The notes below the pieces were generated by a model that worked only from the letters and a program-made list of their open reading frames with translations, searched no databases and was not told where the DNA came from. Positions 10,286-22,280 of a DNA stretch of 64,000 bases are shown here, piece by piece. The stretch comes from Allolobophora icterica (lineage: Eukaryota; Annelida; Clitellata; Crassiclitellata; Lumbricidae): the NCBI GenBank assembly GCA_963556255.1, contig OY744611.1, positions 1,049,030-1,113,029 of the forward strand, read 5' to 3'. Position 1 is the first letter of the stretch. Each line of letters starts with the position of its first letter. The translations under genes and the position numbers were made by a program.

Positions 10286-11811
10286 GAATTAAGTAATATA
10301 ATTTGATGTTTAATATAAATGACGTTGTATTTTTAATTTAATGATGTGACGGTTGTATTTTAGTATAATTCCAAAAAGGGAAATGCTTGTTTTTGAATTA
10401 CAAGAATTTTATTGCCATTTTTTTGCATGTATTCTATATATCTCAGTATATAACCAATTTTTGGTTTATACAGAAAGGAAATTATTGCTACAGCACTGCT
10501 TAAACATTATGAGCGAAATGAACCATGCAGTAATCTGCTAGTAATATTGAGAAAAAAAATAGAAAGGTGTGATCCATATTTTGCTTGGACAGTGGACCTG
10601 CAGTGTTTTCAGTTAAGTTGCAGTCTTTTTTTTTGATACATTGGACACCGGGTCTGTTGCATAATTCTCTCAGCCTCCAGATTATGCCCATCTTTTTGTT
10701 CCAATTACTTGTTGCTTGTGATTGGATACGTGCATAACATAGCTGATAATGGATTTATGTGGTGAATTGTAAAATGTGCATGATTCCTCAGGATGCAATT
10801 TTCACAAAGATACGACCAGACAGAGGTAGAGAATTGACAAATTTAGGTCCAGCAACTGAAAATGCTCATTCATCTAGCACAGTTGTAGTTTAAGATTTGA
10901 CCAAGAAGAGCAATATGATGATGTTGTGGAATGATGATAAGACTGAAAAAGAAGGTCTGATTTTAAATAATGTGTTTGGCCAGAGTTCAGTGATTATATT
11001 ATTAGACCACGACACCCAAGTTGAAAGAAATGCTCTGCTGAACAGGAAGTCACTGCAGTGGTTTTGTACAGATGTTATATGTTCATATCTTGATTTATTT
11101 GCTATGACTCTAACCAAAAAGAACCCTATGGATCTTCCATAGATTGGAATTCGTTTTGCCAATTTGTTTTCTTTCTACTTATCTTCATACCATGTTCTTC
11201 AGACGTTTTGTTGAGGGCATCCAACTTATTCTCTGGAACACAGCATTGGTACTTACTACCATTGATTGGTCATCTGCAAATCTTATTCCTTCATTAGACC
11301 TTTACTCCCCAACCTTTACTCCTTCATCTATATTTCAAGCTCTTCCGATTTTACGACAACTATCTGATCCAGCATATGGACTCACCGGATCTGCGCCTGT
11401 GCATGTCTTTAAACCTGGATCTGGCCTTAATATGACAACCATAATTCTGTCTCTATATCTGTCGATGCTCGTGACACAAGCTGCAACAGTCCGTTCCAGC
11501 AGCAGTGCGTCTTCTGTCTGTTGCTCATTCCCTTCCTTATAGACAACACTTACTCCATAACTGGTGAAGTATCCATCATACTTTCACCTGACCTCTGTCA
11601 ATCCCAGGATCTGCATTCTTAATGTTTTTTTTTATAATTTCACTGATTATTTTTTGCTAACTTCCCAGCTCTGCATAGTTTTAATATTCCTAGTTTCTGT
11701 CCTGAGATGATATTGTTTTTGGACATAGGTTTTACTGGTTAACGAACGAAGAGGCCTTGTTAACTTTTCTACTGAACTCCCAATTTGTTTATGTTATTTT
11801 CATGGTGCTTG

Positions 11812-12160
11812 GGGGGGGGGGGCGGGGGCGTAGAGTAATGGAAAACACACTGGCATGTAGTGCAGAAGGTATCAAGATCGAATCCCATAGCCCTTCATAA
11901 GGTTTATTCAGCCTTCTACTCGCTAGACGGCGGCGGTAGTTAAGTGAGTGTTAGGCCGTGATTGGCGCCCTGTGTGGCTGCCGTTAAAAACAGTTGTATT
12001 CGACTCCTGTAAAACTGCTATCATGTGCTTCTACTGTACACATGTATGTAAGGCGCCATGCGTGGCTGCCGTTTCTACTATATGTGTGTTCACTGTATAG
12101 CACAGTGTGGTTAGCAGGCGCTTAACTAACGAAAAGATATTATTATTACCGGTATTATTA
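11812..12160 (+). mobile_element. tRNA-headed SINE with ATT-rich tail (copy 1)
   Basis: A G-run is followed by a tRNA-like head: box A-like 'tagagtaatgg', then box B-like 'agatcgaatccc' at about 11874. The body holds the unit 'ggcgcc.tg.gtggctgccgt' twice (about 11966 and about 12053). The tail ends in 'ggcgcttaactaa' and short ATT repeats. Body and tail features recur at 29166-29355 and 55957-56190, showing a family. It is not a functional tRNA. Confidence 0.75.
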
Positions 12161-12964
12161 TTATATAGATAGGGATATTGTATTGTATCGTATTTATGCA
12201 GTTATAAAGCACCTCTCGGATATGGTTTCTCGTTTCCTTCCTTCCGGTGTGTCTTACGAGACCCATTTCCAAAAGTTGATGTTCTCCATCGTCCATCAGC
12301 TCTTTGGAGTGGGAAAATAGTTTATCAAGAGTATCTTAAAGCCCCTGTTCTTCAACTACCCCCATACCACATACACGTGGTCCTCCTGGGCAAGCAAAGT
12401 GTATTGTGGAGGGCCGAGTTCTTGCACGGATATGCAAGTACTGAGTGGCAAAGAGCCAGAAAGATGGAAGTTGAAGCTACACATAAGCTATTGTATTTTC
12501 TTAAATGGCAACATAAACGAAACATTTAAGAATTTTGTCCCATTTGTCTCTGAAATTTTTATGCATATTTTTGTTGTCACTTTTAAATCATATCTACTAT
12601 GAAATAATAATATTTTTTACAAATTTAAGAACTTGTGCTTAAGTTGAACTAGAACTAGAACTAAAATGATAGCAGTGGAATAGAATAAGAACTGGAATAG
12701 AAATTAATGCTGGAACTAAAATAACACTGGACCGTGTCAGGTCATCTTGTTATCAGACATCAGACAGAGCTGTAGTATTAATGGTTATACTGTAGCAAGA
12801 CAAATTCTATGCAGAAAATTTGTTAAAGTATTCCTGGAACTCTGCCTTGCCATTATTTCTAACTAGTCACTCAACTACAAATGGTGAACAGTCATTCTGC
12901 TGTAATGAGCAACAATCAAATTATATTATGTATTTTAAAACATTAATAATGAGGTCTTACTGTG

Positions 12965-13130
12965 ATTTTAGCAAGTACATGAGGAAGACGAGGAAGACGA
13001 GCAACATTGTGTTAGAGCTTCAAAATGCAGTTTTAGGACAAGGTCTGCACATCATTAATCTTAATTACAGTGGATTTATTTATTTTACTACAACTTTCGC
13101 CATAGTCAACTATTTCATCGTCAGTTAAAA
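12965..13130 (+). pseudogene. decayed upstream exon of the module A finger gene
   Basis: The sequence 'tttag' followed by 'gaggaagacgag' matches the minus-strand exon at 24867-25075, where an acceptor-like 'ttctagcag' precedes GTGTGTGAGGAAGACGAG. In module B the frame runs EEDEQRSFRASKWAF and continues. Here the same frame (EEDEQHCVRASKCSF) stops soon after at about 13053. So this exon is broken in A even though the finger exon is open. Confidence 0.5.
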
Positions 13131-13381
13131 TCAAACTGAACAATGGCATAAAGGTTATTACAAAAAGGTTGGATAGCTTCAGTATTTCGTCATAAAGTTT
13201 TCATCTTTAAATGATGTTATCAAGAAACTGGACACTGCCGTAGAAATTCCAACTTTGTCTAGAATCTTGTGATTGACACCACATAGATATCAATAATTTC
13301 AGAAACCGTATACTCAAGGTGATCACGAGAGACATCTTCAAAGAACCCATACTGGAGATAAGCAGTGAAATTATCAATTAG

Positions 13382-14932
13382 GTGAATAGCCTGATGGTGA
13401 CTATGAGAACCCAAACAACAGATAAAGAATACAGGTGTCAGTTATGCCAGAAACCATTTCCTGGAGTTATAAATCTCAAACTGCACATGAGAACCCATAC
13501 TGGCGAAAAACCATACAGGTGCCAGTTATGCCCGAAAACATTTATTCAAAGCAGTTCTCTGAAAATGCACATGAGAACCCATACTGGTGAAAAACCATAC
13601 CGGTGCCAGTTATGTCAAAAAACGTTTGCTCAAGGTGGTCATCTGAAATTGCACATGAGAACCCATAGTGGCGAGAAGCCATATAGGTGCAAGTTCTGCA
13701 AGAAAACTTTTGCTCGAAGTAACATTCTGACAGTGCACATGAGAGCCCATACTGGCGAAAAAGCTTACAGATGCCAGTTATGCCAGAAATCATTCAGTGA
13801 AGGTGTTACTCTGAAAAAGCACATGAGAACCCATACTGGCGAAAAGCCATACAGGTGCCAGTTATGCCAGAAATCATTTAGTCAAGGCAGTACTTTGAAA
13901 AATCACATGAGAACCCATACTGGCGAAAAGCCATACATGTGTAAGTTATGTCAGAAATCATTTAGTCAAAGTGGTAATCTGAAAAGCCATATGAGAATCC
14001 ATACTGGCGAGAAACCATACATATGCCTGTTATGTCAGAAATCATTTGCTAAAGACAGTCACCTGAAAAAGCATATGAGAACCCATACTGGCGAAACACC
14101 ATACAGGTGCCAGTTATGCAAGAAATCATTTATTGAAGGCAGTACTCTCAAAGTGCACATGAGAACCCATACTGGCGATAAACCATACAAATGTCAGTTA
14201 TGTCAGAAAATATTTGCTCAAAATGGTCATTTGAAAGCGCATACAAGAACCCATACTGGCGAGAAACCATACAAATGTCACTTATGTCAGAAATCATTTG
14301 CTCAATGTAGTGATCGGAAAGCGCATATGAGAACCCATACTGTCAAAAAACCATACAGGTGCCAGCTATGTCTGAAGTCATATAAAGTAAGTCATACTTT
14401 AAAGATTCATATGCGAACTCATACGGGAGAAAGACCATACATATGTGAGGTTTGCAATAAAGGATTCACACGAATTGGACACCTAAAGAGACACAGAAGA
14501 ACTCATCCAACTGATAAGCAATACACGAGCAATAAACCTTATGCGAAGAGCAGTTCTTCATTGCAGCAGTTTAAACATCATGCAGGAACAAAGCCACAGG
14601 ATCTCAAATTGGGAAGTGCAGTAATTGCTAACCTGTCTGATCATTGCATCGAATTTTGTAGTACATGCGTTACTGAAAAACCAAATGAACATTTCTCGAA
14701 GAGCATATATCTGGATTCTAATGGAATAGCAGGTCATTTACCGAAAATCAGAGATGGAGAATGTCTGTACATTAGCAAATTAAAATCTCCTGTGATCGCA
14801 ACAGAGTCTTTGTCACGGTCATTTGGATGTGGTATATGTGACGAATTGTTTGAAATAGAGAAGGAATTTCTAGAGCATTGTTCTAGCCATCGATTTTCTC
14901 AGCCTGACGATTTATTTTCTGATCTTTGCTGA
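13382..14932 (+). CDS. C2H2 zinc-finger protein, 13 tandem fingers plus one separate C-terminal finger
   Basis: A nuclear, sequence-specific DNA-binding protein is the likely product. Thirteen fingers (C-x2-C-x12-H-x3-H) run with 28-residue spacing and TGEKPY-type linkers from residue about 17 to 375. The finger core is CQLCQKSF. After a 105-residue finger-free stretch comes an isolated finger, [21 protein letters not shown] (about 481-503), and the protein ends DDLFSDLC. No KRAB, SCAN or BTB domain is seen. The open frame begins at a GTG after an acceptor-like 'caattag', so it is probably a terminal exon; the first ATG is at 13394. A relic finger upstream (about 13308-13379) ends in a stop. 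A paralogue at 22768-24516 is broken. It may be a functional gene or a recently silenced one. AATAAA follows at 14981. Confidence 0.85.
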   Translation: MNSLMVTMRTQTTDKEYRCQLCQKPFPGVINLKLHMRTHTGEKPYRCQLCPKTFIQSSSLKMHMRTHTGEKPYRCQLCQKTFAQGGHLKLHMRTHSGEKPYRCKFCKKTFARSNILTVHMRAHTGEKAYRCQLCQKSFSEGVTLKKHMRTHTGEKPYRCQLCQKSFSQGSTLKNHMRTHTGEKPYMCKLCQKSFSQSGNLKSHMRIHTGEKPYICLLCQKSFAKDSHLKKHMRTHTGETPYRCQLCKKSFIEGSTLKVHMRTHTGDKPYKCQLCQKIFAQNGHLKAHTRTHTGEKPYKCHLCQKSFAQCSDRKAHMRTHTVKKPYRCQLCLKSYKVSHTLKIHMRTHTGERPYICEVCNKGFTRIGHLKRHRRTHPTDKQYTSNKPYAKSSSSLQQFKHHAGTKPQDLKLGSAVIANLSDHCIEFCSTCVTEKPNEHFSKSIYLDSNGIAGHLPKIRDGECLYISKLKSPVIATESLSRSFGCGICDELFEIEKEFLEHCSSHRFSQPDDLFSDLC

Positions 14933-14980
14933 ATTATGATTCCAGTTAATTACGGACTGAAAGATTTGTAATTTGATACA

Positions 14981-14986
14981 AATAAA
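14981..14986 (+). promoter_or_regulatory. polyadenylation signal of the module A finger gene
   Basis: A canonical AATAAA lies 49 bases past the stop codon of the zinc-finger ORF. The inverted paralogue shows aataaa-less sequence in the corresponding place, which agrees with its decay. Confidence 0.6.
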
Positions 14987-15370
14987 ATATACTATATAAG
15001 TGCTGGGATACAGACATGAATAGTAACTTTTGTACCACTTTCAGTTCAGAATTCTTAGTAGGTTTTCTGGTGTAGAGAATCCAGGTTCATCGAGGTATCT
15101 AGGGTGTTGCCGCCTTTTCAAATAATTATAAGACTGCAGGTCATCAAAATGCAATGTTATGCTATAGTTGCCAAAGACGAAGTAGTCTCGTTCTGGAATC
15201 CATCATTTGACAACTTCATTGTTAAAGATTAAATTTAGCTGCACAAATAGTTGTGCTGGACAGCGGTTAGCGGTGCATCATTTTGTTAGACTGTTGTAGA
15301 CTAAATACTACCATTTTTCGCATAATGTATTAAGTAATAAAATTTATTAGTCCATTCTACTTAGATTAAT

Positions 15371-16250
15371 TTCGGACTTTATATTTGGTTATTACGAAGG
15401 ATAAATAATTATATAATCAAGATTGTCATTTATCCTGAATAGTTCGTATTTTGTCGTCTTTGTTGATTTGTGAGCTCCCGACCAGGCCAAATGGAAAGAA
15501 CCAGTCTTGTGGAGCCGATAGAACGGTGAAGGAAGGACACGGGGAGGAGGCGCACCTGCAGAGGAAGCCAGTTCCACGTGCTTTTATGAAAAATAACTAA
15601 AACAACTTGAGTTCTAATAGGTCCAATCAAGGCAACCTGTTTCCTTAAATGGACCACATGTTGTCCTTGACTGGACCAGTTGCCCTGAATGGGACATATT
15701 ATTTTAAAGACGTTTTTTAAAGATAATTTGCAAGAAAGCACACTTAAAACTGTTGGAAACACTTATTGTCTAAAAACGTGCAATAAAAGAGTCTAGCTCA
15801 CTTTCGAAATACTATAAAAGTGGTAGAAATCAACTTAACATATGACTAACATAACCACTGCCAGTAAACTAATTAGGTGTACATTGTCAGAATCACTAGT
15901 TAAATAAACTACACATAGTTAACTATTGACTAGTTATTTGCGACTAAATGATTAATTAAGTTAATTTTTAAAGCTTCGTTACTACTATTTAAGTCTAACA
16001 CTGAACATTTAATAGGGGCCTAATTAAAGGAATTAGACACAGTTTGCACAGAGGAACACAATCATCATCAAGCAGTCCCCGCATTTTTTACTCGTAGACA
16101 TCTACATACACAATAGAAAGAAAATGTTTTTCGACATAATACAAGCCAATGGAACTTATTATTATTTAAAGAAGCACTTCAAGCACAGTATAACATTGCA
16201 AGTGCCAGTGTCTTTAAATGGATCACGCCCAAATTATCAGTCCAAGTTCG
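15371..16250. other. non-coding interval, nothing recognised
   Basis: Short minus-strand frames overlap around 15392-15762 but show no family features. The sequence is AT-rich to the right. Confidence 0.5.
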
Positions 16251-16275
16251 ACGAAAAGGTAAACGTACGTTTTAG

Positions 16276-16731
16276 GGTAAACGTACGCTTTAGCGTAGGC
16301 CTATTTAATTATTGGCAGGATTTCGAAAAAATGAAATACGCAATTGTGAGGACTGATGAAAATATAACTCAAACTAGAAGTTGGATGATTGATGAAAATA
16401 TTATTGAAACTAGAAGTTGGATAAATGATGAAAATATTACATAATAAAACGGAAACTCGAAGACTTTGGAATTGCGATGAAACTATATCGTTTAACGCCG
16501 ATATCATTGCCGTGGATGAGCGATGAAAACATTTCATAGTAAAACTTTAAATAGAAGCTGGATGTGCGATGAAATTGAGCTAAAACTGGAAGCTGGATGG
16601 ATGAACGATTAAAACGTGTAATATTAAACTAAACTAGAGGCTGGAAGGTGGATGAAATAATTATTTACGCTATTCATTTTTTCGAAATCCTGCCAATAAT
16701 TAAATAGGCCTACGCTAAAACGTAGGGCCTA
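16276..16731. repeat. inverted-repeat unit enclosing a 'gatgaaaatat' minisatellite
   Basis: The left arm (about 16276-16336; 'gtaggcctatttaattattg' then 'gcaggatttcgaaaaaatga') is mirrored at about 16671-16731. Between the arms lie about five diverged units of roughly 35 bp built on 'gatgaaaatat...aaactagaag.tggat'. Arms of about 60 bp around a tandem array suggest a foldback-type or non-autonomous element. No target duplication was identified. Confidence 0.55.
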
Positions 16732-17206
16732 CGTTTACCGGAAATCGGTAATATTTCACTGTTTCCCTATGGTAACATTTTATATTAATTTTTTTTAGAG
16801 TAAGTGGACATTTCGACAGTTTATTTTATCGCAATAATGGTGTTCCTGCTTTCATTTAAGTATAGATCAAGACATCGAGGAACATGGTGGTAGTGAGGCG
16901 AAATGGAACGTGTTTTGTGGGGCAAAAGGGGACGTCTCTGAAAGCGGAAAACATAACAAGATGAGCCTGGTGGAAATTGAAAATTCAAGATTGACGAAAT
17001 TATAAATCAAAAGCAGAAAAGAAAGCAATCAGAATGATTAGGCCTAAGCTTTAGTCTGAAAGTATGACAAAGAAACCAACCAAAAGTACCTTGCATCATG
17101 TGCAATGTAGGCCCTACTTTTCGTTGAACCGGTGTAGACTATGGTGCCATAAAATCTGTTCAAGGAAAAGGTAAATTTAGTTTTGGTCACCGATCAAAAT
17201 GTAAGT

Positions 17207-17350
17207 AACAGTAAAACCTGGATGAAAGATTAAAATATAACTACGACTAGAAGCGGGATGAACGATTAAAATATAAATTAAAATGGAAGCGGGATGAACG
17301 ATTAAAATATAACTACAACTAGAAGCGGGATGAACGATTAAAATATAAAT
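17207..17350. repeat. 36-bp minisatellite ('gggatgaacgattaaaatat')
   Basis: Four units follow the pattern 'gcgggatgaacgattaaaat', then a short variable part, then 'actagaa'. They are a close relative of the arrays at 16345-16660 and the single unit at 298-333. Confidence 0.8.
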
Positions 17351-17373
17351 TAAACTAATTAATATATCAGTAT

Positions 17374-17480
17374 ACGGGGGTTATTGTCCGGGGGGTTAAT
17401 TGCATCGGGGGTTATTGTCCTGGGGGTTATTGTCCGGGGGTTATTGTCCGGGGTGTTATTGTCCGGGGGGTTATTGTCCT
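17374..17480. repeat. G-rich tandem repeat 'gggggttattgtcc'
   Basis: About seven head-to-tail units of 14-19 bp follow the pattern (g)5-6 ttattgtcc. The regularly spaced G-runs of five could form G-quadruplexes on this strand. It lies immediately upstream of a decayed zinc-finger locus. Confidence 0.85.
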
Positions 17481-17489
17481 AGAACCGAA

Positions 17490-18500
17490 GAATCCATATA
17501 GGAGAGAAACCATTTGTGCCATGCTTGTAAAAACATTTTTTACCAATATTCAAATCTGAGACATCATAAGGAAACCCATTCTCTACAGAAACCATTTGTG
17601 TCATGTTTGCAGAAGATGTTTTCCAAATTTAAGAAGAGTCCATACTGGAGAAAAGTAAAACCAATGCCAGTTATGCGAAAGAAAATTCTCATGCAGTTCT
17701 ATTCTGCGGGTTAACAAAGGAACCCATGCTGGACTGGAACCATATGAATGACAGTAATGTCAAATAACCCCAGTAGCACTGCCATGCATATTACATCTGA
17801 AGTCTGTATAATGCCATTCTCATATACGGTACATGTGTGCCTCATAGGTCCTGAATATGATATAAAACGCAGCAACATAATGAGTTTGATGTGGGAGTAT
17901 TGTCTTCTTATGGCCTAAGTATGAGGCTGATGTACAAAACTTACCTTTCAATCCCTACTTGTGAGAAACGTTATCTGTGCCAGATATGCTATAATTTTCT
18001 GTAATATTTAGTCATTTCAAAACTCTCATGAGACTCCATACTGAGGAAACACTCACTGTATCATTTATGCCTGAAGCAGTTCGAGCAATCTCCTTTGTCG
18101 TGACTTACTTGAGAACTCGTACTGGAAAGAATCCAGTTTGTAAAAATTGGTTCCTGTGATCTTCTGGTCTACGGGGTCATGTTATAATTCACACTGGATA
18201 TAAAAATGCCAGTTTTTAAGACAAAACATCGATTGTCATCTAAACAGAAAAATGATGACAAATACTGAAGAGAAAATTTTTCAGTCTGGAAACATTCGAA
18301 TGCAGTTTTAAAAAATCTGATGAGACACGAATGAACCCAAAACTTGAGGGAAACTTTTATACAAGACATCTTACATTACAGAATCATGTTACAATCCACC
18401 TGTACGAGTTTAAGTTATGCCAGAAAGCATTCTGCAATCATTCTACTCTGCAGCTTCACAAGAGGTCAACCCACTTAAAAGCCAGAGAAAGTCTTAAATG
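17490..18500 (+). pseudogene. decayed C2H2 zinc-finger locus
   Basis: Relic fingers are readable in shifting + frames: a GEKPF-type linker at about 17500, CHACKNIFYQYSNLRHHKETH (17517-17576), linker remnants at about 17645 and 17735, and a last finger near 18410-18475 (LCQKAFCNHSTLQLHKR). Stops and frameshifts break every stretch. It is more diverged from module A than modules B and C are, so it is an older relative. Confidence 0.75.
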
Positions 18501-18596
18501 AAAAATGTTCTATCTACTGAGAGCGGAAAATCGTTTAAGGCTGTTGAGTTATGGTTGTTGAATATGCGATGGTGTATTTAGTGTGGAGAGTGAGGT

Positions 18597-20153
18597 GAGT
18601 CATTTTCCGGTAATATGTCACATTCACTAATTGAAGAAGCAAAAATTTTTTTTTTGCAAATTACATTGATTTTTGTTTGAAGCAAATCTTGAATATTTCT
18701 ATTTCACTAATATATATTTGGTTTTGCACTAATATGTAAAATTATGAAGTTTTTGGCAGAAAGAAAATAGCCCTACGAAAAACGGAGTGGAATGTTTGTC
18801 CACTCCGTTACTCCGTTACCAAAACATATGAGCTATTTATATATAGTACACAGCTTCCTACTGTGTAGTTTGACATACCAATATGTTCTTAGTATTAATG
18901 TTTATAAAATAAATATAAAAGAAATTACAATACAAATGATTATTTAATTCCATCACATTTTAAATTTTGTTAAGAAGTTCCACTCCGTTACCGAAAGAAA
19001 AATAGGGAATCTAATCAACGTAAAGTTGACTGTATTTTTTTTGGCCAACTAACAAAATAAAAATCACTTCAGCTAATCATTAGCCTACCAGTGATCAAAT
19101 GAACAAAAAACATTAAAATATTTATGATGTTGTCTTAAAAATCTGCTCATAACATCAAAATTACATAAAAAATTATCATAAAAAGTTCCGCTCCGTTACC
19201 ATTTGTCGAGAATTGAGCACAGAATGTGAAAAGTGAACTTAAAAAAAAACAGTCTGCCGGAGCAAAAATTTATTTAAAATGTCATATATTGTTATATAAG
19301 TTGTATTAGAAATGATAATTTAAGTAGACGACTTATCCTGACAGTGGAATAAATTTTAGTACCTCAAGGGTCACATCTATGGTAACTGAGTGAACAGTTA
19401 ACGGAGTGGACAAATTGTGTATCAGCACGGTAAATATCATATTATCTCTCATGCGTCCACATTAATCGTCGGTACACTCATTATATAGCTTATAAACGTT
19501 ATATTAAAAATATTATTTAAATTATATTTATTCATAATCATTGCAAAAATGCAGTAACGGAGTGGAATCAGTGGATGTATTATGAAAAAACACATGAGGT
19601 ACGTAATAAATGAAAATTTGTAAGAAATTTGTCTTAGCATTCAGATCCTGTATTAAGACATACTTACTTACATAGATCTTCACAGAAGAGATGTGTTAAG
19701 TTGCGGGACCAAAGAACTGGAAGGGTTGTGAGATACGAGATAATTTTTACATTTTAACGGAGCGGACATAATTTTCCGGGGACAAGTTAAAATATATTTT
19801 TTTAAATTATACTGAAGTTGTAAGTTTCTAAGTTTTATTTAGAAATATGCAATTGTGTTTATTATAAAAGAAACAGTCACATTTTTTGGTTTAATGCAAA
19901 TCATTTTGAAATTGTAGACGAAATCAATATGTACTATAGCCTAGGGACGGTAACGGAGTGGAACATTTTAAATTCAAAATAAATTGTAATAAATTATTTT
20001 ATTGCTCTGAATTACTTTCAAAGGTCTTAAATTTTTGACTGATCAATAACGTTTTAATCTAATCACTTAGCATGATCAGACTAGGCATTGTTTTCTTAGA
20101 AATGACCGGGGACAGCTGAATTGTCAATTTATGCATTTACCGGAAAATGACTC
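18597..20153 (-). mobile_element. 1.55 kb TIR element 'GAGTC', copy 2 (inverted)
   Basis: This is the reverse complement of 5096-6643 with only scattered differences. It has the same 17-bp termini, here flanked by aggt on both sides (18593-18596 and 20154-20157). A different 4-bp duplication at each copy shows two independent insertions rather than one inverted duplication. The mirrored TAACGGAGTGG motif array is conserved in position. Confidence 0.88.
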
Positions 20154-20157
20154 AGGT

Positions 20158-21265
20158 ACTGTAATATACAACTCCCAGTGTTTCTGAAACATAACTAAGA
20201 GAATAACGTGAGTTTGTACCACAAAATAGTTTGACCGGATAATGCAAACTGAAAAATTCAGCAATGACATTCTGTTTTGAAAGAAATTATTTGAAACATG
20301 TGAAAATATCCTGCTATGATCGAAGCATTTGGATACGAAGCAGGGAGCAGAATTGTTAAGTGTAAGAATGCCTCATAATACACACGAATGAATTGATGCC
20401 CATGGCATTAATGTTGGTATCCAAAGTAAAGCGTTTGAATTACAAGAAACCTGAATGTTTGTGTTTGACTAAACACCCTTCGGACCTTTTGGTCATGTTT
20501 TTGATGTTTTACGAACATTTTTAATTGGATAGAGCGTGTGTCTAAGTATATAAGCACTTCAACAATAATGAACTATTTCTTTTTAAATTATATAATTTCC
20601 ATGGAGAAGAATCTTCAGGTTTTTTTTTTAACTCATATCCTTTATTGTTTTTATTAATTTTACTCACGAACAAGAATTTTTTCCTATTTTTATTCTCTGG
20701 CTTATTGTCTTTTTACCTATTGAATATCTTTGGCAATCAATTATGAATAATTATGTTTGATTATACACACTTTAGAACCTTCTGGTTTGGTATGTTTTGC
20801 GTTTTGAAATAAAATTGTTTGATTACAGTTCACAATTCAACCACAGTGAGCTGTATTATTTTAGTTTGATGATACTTTTTCAATGAACAAGGATCCTGTT
20901 TGCTGTTTTATTGTTGTTTACTCAGTTAAAACTTAGGCTGAAGTCTTCATCGATTATGCCCGAAATCCTGTTAATTCGGAATAACACAGATGGAACCTCT
21001 GACAATTGTGGCTAAGTAATAAATGTCTTACGATTTCATTGGAAGTAGGCTAACCACAGAGACGTATCGTGCCTCCAGAAAGATTGCCTCTGTACCAAAC
21101 AATGGCCTGGGTTATCCAGAGTACATGGTCCAGCATTGAGTCTATACTTCCAGTTGTTTAATGTAATAATATATCAAGTTTTCGTTGCATTTCTCTTTTC
21201 CACTTCTGTATCCAATCTCACAAAGTCTACCTCAAAACAGAGTAACCTCGGGACTGAAATGTTGT
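20158..21265. other. non-coding AT-rich interval, nothing recognised
   Basis: No domain-bearing ORF, RNA gene or repeat boundary was seen. Confidence 0.45.
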
Positions 21266-21345
21266 CTCACACACATGTTGCTATCCACATGCATACGAGT
21301 AGGTCTCTTGAAGAGGCGTTATATAAATGTCCAGAATGAATGAAT
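21266..21345 (+). mobile_element. 3' tail fragment of an L2-type LINE
   Basis: It contains 'gaggcgttatataaatgtcc' followed by 'gaatgaatgaat'. The 'GGCGCTATATAAAT' plus tetranucleotide tail is the conserved 3' end of L2-type LINEs and SINEs that share it. Similar tails occur at 57708, 58121 and 58270. The 5' limit is uncertain. Confidence 0.6.
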
Positions 21346-21879
21346 TTCCAGAATGATTGCACCGATATCTAAATCCTTGTGGGCAAAAGGAGCATAGTCG
21401 TTTAAATATATATGAAGCATGCTGCAATGGTCAGTTTAGTTCTGAAACAGTTGTTCCAATTTCCTGGTGAATGGAAAAGGCCTTCGATGAAAAAACTAAA
21501 CAGTGTCTTTGAATTCCCTTTGCGGTATGAAAGAAAACCGAGGATAAGAAATCATTGCATATTTGGCACATGCCATGTCCATCATTAAGGCCACACTTTC
21601 TTAAGATAGGATCACTCATGTAATATACTTAACATTTGTCAATCTACAAAGGCAAATGAGGCATATATGATAACTCTCGACAGTCAAAGTCATCTTCACA
21701 TGTCACTTCTTAAGTGATTCAGTCTTTGTGTGTGAAGAGTAAATGACAACCTCCCGGAGGAACCCTTCAGACCAGTCATTTAGAAGTTCCAGATTAGCAA
21801 ATGATGAAGTAGGCAAACCATTACTGACAGTCTCAGTTGCAGAAAAGACTCTTCCACAAGAAGAACTTTACTGCCCTCG

Positions 21880-22280
21880 TGTTAAGTAGTAATGTTTCTG
21901 AGCAGCTGTGATTGCTGCTCTGAGCAGAAACAGTCGACTTTGGTGCATGTGTGACAATGTGCCGTTGTTTTTGTGTGACTGGTAATGGCTTGAACGTCGT
22001 TAGCGTGAAGCTGATGAAGCAGACCGCAAGACTGTAGCAAGGAGCTGACATCAGTAGTAAACAAAATGTAGAGTAGTGGGTCTAGGACAGAACCCTGGGG
22101 TACACCAAAGAAGGCGGGGACACCACAGGACCTTTGGGAACCAGCCAAAACACAGTTAGTGCGACCAGTAAGAAAAGATTGTAGGCAGTTTAACGGATTG
22201 CCAATTAGCCCAAAGGAAACAAGAGACGCTGGAGAAGTATAGCATGATCGACAAAGTCGAATGACGAACGAACATCAGAG
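21880..22280 (-). pseudogene. reverse transcriptase fragment of a CR1/L2-group LINE
   Basis: Minus-strand frames give FDFVDHAILL, then FFGVPQGSVLDPLLYILFT and a decayed catalytic box HANDVQ (normally YADDVQ). Stops and at least one frameshift lie between them. Both ends are truncated and there is no endonuclease, so it is a dead fragment. Confidence 0.75.

Larger units (their letters stand above)
10270..15370 (+). repeat. zinc-finger module A
   Basis: A 5 kb segment is paralogous to module B (22340-28800, inverted) and module C (60355 to the window end). Upstream shared blocks include 'ggaaattatt', 'tacagca.tgcttaaacat', 'gattggatacgtgca' and 'tggattta.tggtgaatt'. Downstream of the finger gene the shared blocks include 'gtagagaatcca' and 'agg.tgttgcc'. 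The copies share the finger ORF plus 5' and 3' flanks, so whole loci were duplicated, not just coding exons. Confidence 0.8.

Noticed and set aside
11144..11542. 132-codon ORF in module A
   Set aside because: It is not conserved as a frame in module C (61600-62110) and shows no domain; it is probably a chance frame in old repeat sequence.
13542..13793. Antisense ORF within the zinc-finger array
   Set aside because: It arises from the 84-bp periodicity of the fingers on the opposite strand.
17374..17480. CRISPR-like regular repeat
   Set aside because: Units are head-to-tail without unique spacers, in an animal genome; it is a minisatellite.
5096..20153. One large inverted duplication joining the two 1.55 kb elements
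   Set aside because: Flanking sequences do not continue the inverted similarity and the 4-bp target duplications differ (attt and aggt).
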